A DNA stretch of 64,000 bases from Glacieibacterium frigidum. Lineage in GTDB: Bacteria > Pseudomonadota > Alphaproteobacteria > Sphingomonadales > Sphingomonadaceae. A model generated the notes under the pieces. It worked only from the letters and a program-made list of their open reading frames with translations. It was not told where the DNA came from and did no database searches. Below, in pieces: positions 61,176-64,000 of the stretch. The DNA is taken from the NCBI RefSeq assembly GCF_007097155.1, contig NZ_VJWA01000001.1:1397501-1461500 (forward strand), in the 5' to 3' direction. How positions within the stretch are numbered: the stretch's first letter is position 1; each line of letters starts with the position of its first letter. The position numbers and the translations under genes are program-made.

Positions 61176-63245
61176 ATGCGTAAATTCGCCCTGTTCGCGG
61201 CCACCGCCGCGCTGGCCCTCGGCGCGCCGGTCGTTGCTGCGACGAAGAAGCCCGTCAAACGCGTCGCTGCTACCGCCGCTGCCAACAAGCCCACCTACGG
61301 CAGCTTCGGGTTCGATACCGCCGGCATGGACCGCAGCGTGGCGCCGGGTCAGGACTTCGGCCGCTTCGCCAATGGCGGCTATTACAAGACGCTCGAAATT
61401 CCCGCCGACCGCGCCAACTACGGCATGTTCACCAAGCTTCGCGACCTGAGCCAGGAGCGGACGCGGATCATCATCGAGAACGCCGCCAAGACCAAGCATG
61501 CGCCGGGCAGCGACGGGCAGAAGGTGGGCGACTTCTACGCCAGCTTCATCGACGAGGCGGCGATCGAGGCGAAGGGCCTGACCCCGCTGGCGCCGCGCCT
61601 GGCGGAGATCGCCGCGATCGGCGACCGCACGGCGCTGGCGCGCATGATGGGCGACATGAACCGCGACGGCACCGACGTGCCGATCGGCGTCGGCCCGCTG
61701 CAGGACCTGAAGAACCCCGAGATCTACACGGTGATCGTCGGGCAGGGCGGGCTGGGCCTCCCCGACCGCGACTATTACCTCGACGACAAGAACCCGAAGT
61801 TCGCCGACATCCGCACCAAGTATCAGGCGTATATCGCCGACCTGCTGCGTATGGGCGGCGTCACCGACCCGGCCGCCGCCAAGGCCGTCTATGACCTCGA
61901 GGTGCAGATCGCCAAGGCGCACTGGACCAAGGTCGAGAGCCGCCAGCTCGACAAGATCTACAACCCCGTGTCGCGCACCGCGCTGCCGAACAAGTACAAG
62001 GGCGTCGACTGGACCGCACTGCTGACCGCCGCCGGCGTCAACGGCCAGCCCGAGCTGACCGTTGCCAACCCCAGCGCGATCGAGGGCATCGGCAAGCTCG
62101 TCGAGACCGTGCCGCTCGACACCTGGAAGGCGTACCTGACCTTCCACACGCTCGACCGCTGGGCGCCGCTGCTTCCCAAGGCGTTCGTCGACCGCAAGTT
62201 CGCCTTTAGCGGCACCGTGCTGTCGGGCACCCCGCAGAACCAGCCGCGCTGGAAGCGCGCGGTCGATGCGACCAGTGCCTCGCTGGGCGAGGCGGCGGGC
62301 AAGCTCTACGTCGCGACCTATTTCAAGCCGGCTGCCAAGGCCAAGGCGGACGAGCTGGTCAAGAACATCGTCTCGGCGATGGACGCGCGCCTGTCGAAGC
62401 TCGAGTGGATGGACCCCAAGACCCGCGTCGAGGCGCGCGCCAAGCTCGCGGTGTTCACCGCCAAGATCGGCTACCCCGACAAGTGGCGCGACTATTCGAA
62501 GTTCGACGTCGTCCGCGGCGACGCGCTGGGCAACGCGATGCGCTCGGCGCGCTTCGAGTATCAGCGCGAGGTCGACAAGATCGGCAAGCCGATCGACCGC
62601 AGCGAGTGGGGCATGACCCCAATGACGGTCAACGCCTACGCCAACCCACTGTGGAACGAGATCGTCTTCCCGGCCGCGATCCTGCAGCCGCCGTTCTTCG
62701 ATCCCAATGCCGACGACGCGGTGAACTATGGCGGCATCGGCGCGGTGATCGGGCACGAGATCACGCACCATTTCGACGACCAGGGCCGCAAGTTCGACAA
62801 GCGCGGCACGCTGAGCGAGTGGTGGACCAAGGAAGACGTCAAGCGCTTCACCGCGCTGACCGACAAGGTCGTCAAGCAGTACGCCGCCTACGAGCCGCTG
62901 CCCGGCCTGCACGTCAACGGCGAGCTGACGCTGGGCGAGAACATGGCCGACCTCGCGGGCATCACCATCGCGTACGATGCCTACAGGAAGTCGCTCAACG
63001 GCAAGCCGGCGCGCGTCATCGACGGCTACACCGGCGACCAGCGCTTCTTCCTGGGCTTCGCGCAGGTCTGGCGGCAGAAGTACCGCGATGCCGCGCTGCT
63101 GCAGCAGACGACCACCGACCCGCACACCGCGGGCTTCCTGCGGCCGAACGTCGTGCGCAACATCGACGCCTGGTATGCGGCGTTCCCGTCGAAGCGGGGG
63201 GAGGCGTTGTATCTGAGCCCGGCCGAGCGGATCAGGGTTTGGTGA
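61176..63245 (+). CDS. M13-family zinc metallopeptidase (neprilysin-like), exported
   Basis: 689 residues with signal peptide ending near PVVAAT, then KKPVKRV, a basic segment. The peptidase M13 fold shows FANGGYYKTLEIP near the start, the zinc site HEITH (His527, Glu528, His531), and third ligand Glu588 in ENMADLAG, plus the NAYANP motif (VNAYANPLWNE) and the VRNIDAWYAAF C-terminus. Cleaves short peptides, outside the cytoplasm. GGAGAG lies seven bases before the ATG. Confidence 0.94.
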   Translation: MRKFALFAATAALALGAPVVAATKKPVKRVAATAAANKPTYGSFGFDTAGMDRSVAPGQDFGRFANGGYYKTLEIPADRANYGMFTKLRDLSQERTRIIIENAAKTKHAPGSDGQKVGDFYASFIDEAAIEAKGLTPLAPRLAEIAAIGDRTALARMMGDMNRDGTDVPIGVGPLQDLKNPEIYTVIVGQGGLGLPDRDYYLDDKNPKFADIRTKYQAYIADLLRMGGVTDPAAAKAVYDLEVQIAKAHWTKVESRQLDKIYNPVSRTALPNKYKGVDWTALLTAAGVNGQPELTVANPSAIEGIGKLVETVPLDTWKAYLTFHTLDRWAPLLPKAFVDRKFAFSGTVLSGTPQNQPRWKRAVDATSASLGEAAGKLYVATYFKPAAKAKADELVKNIVSAMDARLSKLEWMDPKTRVEARAKLAVFTAKIGYPDKWRDYSKFDVVRGDALGNAMRSARFEYQREVDKIGKPIDRSEWGMTPMTVNAYANPLWNEIVFPAAILQPPFFDPNADDAVNYGGIGAVIGHEITHHFDDQGRKFDKRGTLSEWWTKEDVKRFTALTDKVVKQYAAYEPLPGLHVNGELTLGENMADLAGITIAYDAYRKSLNGKPARVIDGYTGDQRFFLGFAQVWRQKYRDAALLQQTTTDPHTAGFLRPNVVRNIDAWYAAFPSKRGEALYLSPAERIRVW

Positions 63246-63260
63246 GGCGCAGCGCGGCCG

Positions 63261-63303
63261 GCGCCGAAGGGTAAATTTGCGCAGCGAATTTTCACTTCGG
63301 CGC
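63261..63303. other. Stem-loop in the gap between the M13 gene and folP
   Basis: GCGCCGAAG (63261-63269) and CTTCGGCGC (63295-63303) form a perfect nine-base stem, and AAATTTGC / GCGAATTT inside it almost continue the pairing. It may end the M13 transcript, but a T run is missing. Confidence 0.5.
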
Positions 63304-63351
63304 GGACTCGCGCCAGCCCGGCCGGCGGAGCGGCGGCCCGTTGCCGCCGCC

Positions 63352-63387
63352 CGTCCGACGGCGCGGCTTTGCTGCGACGCTTCTTCG
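63352..63387. repeat. Dispersed repeat, copy 2 (GTCCGACGGCGCGGCTT type)
   Basis: Second copy of the element at 34238-34273; core 63353-63369 identical over 17 bases, similar over about 36. It lies immediately before the folP start. Confidence 0.55.
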
Positions 63388-63401
63388 GGTATGCCACCGC
63401 G

Positions 63402-64000
63402 ATGACCCCCCGCGTCCTCGGCATCCTCAACCTCACCCCCGACAGCTTCTCCGACGGCGGTCGCTTCGCTTCGGTCGCGCAAGCCGCAGACGCCGCGCAC
63501 GTCATGATCGCCGCAGGTGCCGCGATGGTCGACATCGGCGGCGAGTCGACCCGGCCCGGGGCGCCCTTCGTCTCCGAAGCCGAGGAACTGGCGCGCGTCG
63601 CCCCCGTCATCGATGCGCTGGGCGGGCAGGTGCCGTTCAGCATCGACACGCGCCGCGCCGCGGTGATGGCGTACGCGCTCGACCATGGTGCAAGCCTCGT
63701 CAACGACGTCTCGGCGCTGACGCACGATCCGGCCGCCTTATCGCTGGTCGCGGCGCGTGGTTGCGGCGTGGTCCTGATGCACATGGTCGGCACGCCGGCG
63801 ACGATGCAGGTGGCGCCTGCCTATGGCGACGTCGTGCGCGAGGTCGGCGACTGGCTGGCAGAACGGGTCGAGGCGTGCGTTGCAGCCGGGATTGTCCGGA
63901 CAAACATCACGGTCGATCCGGGCATCGGCTTCGGGAAGACGCTGGACCATAATCTCGCGCTGCTGCGAGGCCTTAGAACCCTTGGCGAGATCGCGCCGGT
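63402..64000 (+). CDS. folP: Dihydropteroate synthase (C-terminus cut by window edge)
   Basis: About 199 codons visible before the right edge. It opens MTPRVLGILNLTPDSFSDGG, the canonical DHPS pterin-binding start, then VDIGGESTRPGAPFV (motif DIGGESTRPG), IDTRRAAVM, LVNDVSALTHDP and LMHMVGTPATMQ. The visible part ends in VDPGIGFGKTLDHNLALL. It condenses p-aminobenzoate with the dihydropterin pyrophosphate in folate synthesis. ATG at 63402; no Shine-Dalgarno stands out and in-frame codons continue upstream into the repeat, so a slightly longer N-terminus is possible. Confidence 0.95.
   Translation, partial: MTPRVLGILNLTPDSFSDGGRFASVAQAADAAHVMIAAGAAMVDIGGESTRPGAPFVSEAEELARVAPVIDALGGQVPFSIDTRRAAVMAYALDHGASLVNDVSALTHDPAALSLVAARGCGVVLMHMVGTPATMQVAPAYGDVVREVGDWLAERVEACVAAGIVRTNITVDPGIGFGKTLDHNLALLRGLRTLGEIAP

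Noticed and set aside
61140-63725. 861-codon open frame antisense to the M13 peptidase and folP
   Set aside because: Arg/Asp/Gly-rich shadow typical of high-GC DNA; the opposite strand has complete catalytic motifs of two families.

Overview
The window looks like a core chromosomal segment of a high-GC alphaproteobacterium, most likely a sphingomonad (Sphingomonas or a close relative). The grounds are the gene order smpB / CckA-type kinase / recA / alaS / icd, the pairing of rnhB with a CcrM-type GANTC methyltransferase, GTTC-N7-GTTC LexA boxes, many TTG and GTG starts in 1-to-4-base overlaps, tandem Tat-exported DUF885 hydrolases, and dispersed palindromes of the GTCATCCCCGC type. I see no rRNA, tRNA, CRISPR array, transposase, integrase or prophage. 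Nearly all of the sequence is coding, and only two gene-free stretches approach 300 bases.

Layout. 1-7436: a murein transglycosylase cut by the window edge, dapA-smpB, a YuiH-type molybdoenzyme, a CckA-like hybrid kinase, a single-domain response regulator and recA. 7477-13986: a MerA/Lpd-like flavoprotein, an acyl-CoA desaturase, alaS and three small genes. 13990-22343 (mostly minus): a KefB-type antiporter, two tandem DUF885 hydrolases, icd and a LOG-family protein, with a plus-strand retropepsin. 22438-25314: cytochrome c, GNAT, psd and pssA in one run. 25262-32455: a tiny membrane protein, an acyl-CoA ligase, TonB, an SplB-like radical SAM protein, moaB, a second transglycosylase and a uracil-DNA glycosylase. 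32550-39990: ETF-QO, an S9 peptidase, a TPR protein, ispE, a small secreted protein and an N-formylglutamate amidohydrolase. 39987-48426 (mostly minus): glmM, an SDR, NnrU and a peptide-use operon of a POT transporter plus two amidohydrolases. 48528-56342: nitroreductase, GntR, cysQ, an rRNA methyltransferase, nnr, PagL, ilvD and an EAL protein. 56564-64000: thiD-rnhB, ccrM, two secreted hydrolases and the start of folP.

Working together. DNA-damage response is one thread. The recA promoter carries a LexA box, and two further matches to the alphaproteobacterial box lie in divergent or upstream regions: one in front of the SplB-like radical SAM gene, and one over the best promoter in the window, which drives a 55-residue single-pass membrane protein. 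That last gene resembles in design the SOS-induced division inhibitors of Caulobacter and is my main candidate for something undescribed. Cell-cycle control is a second thread: a CckA-like kinase, and ccrM behind a cluster of seven GANTC sites. Secreted peptide and ester hydrolysis (S9, M13, CocE, two DUF885, two amidohydrolases, POT transporter) is a third, in keeping with an oligotrophic lifestyle.

Functions are assigned by reading motifs by eye; no search was run.
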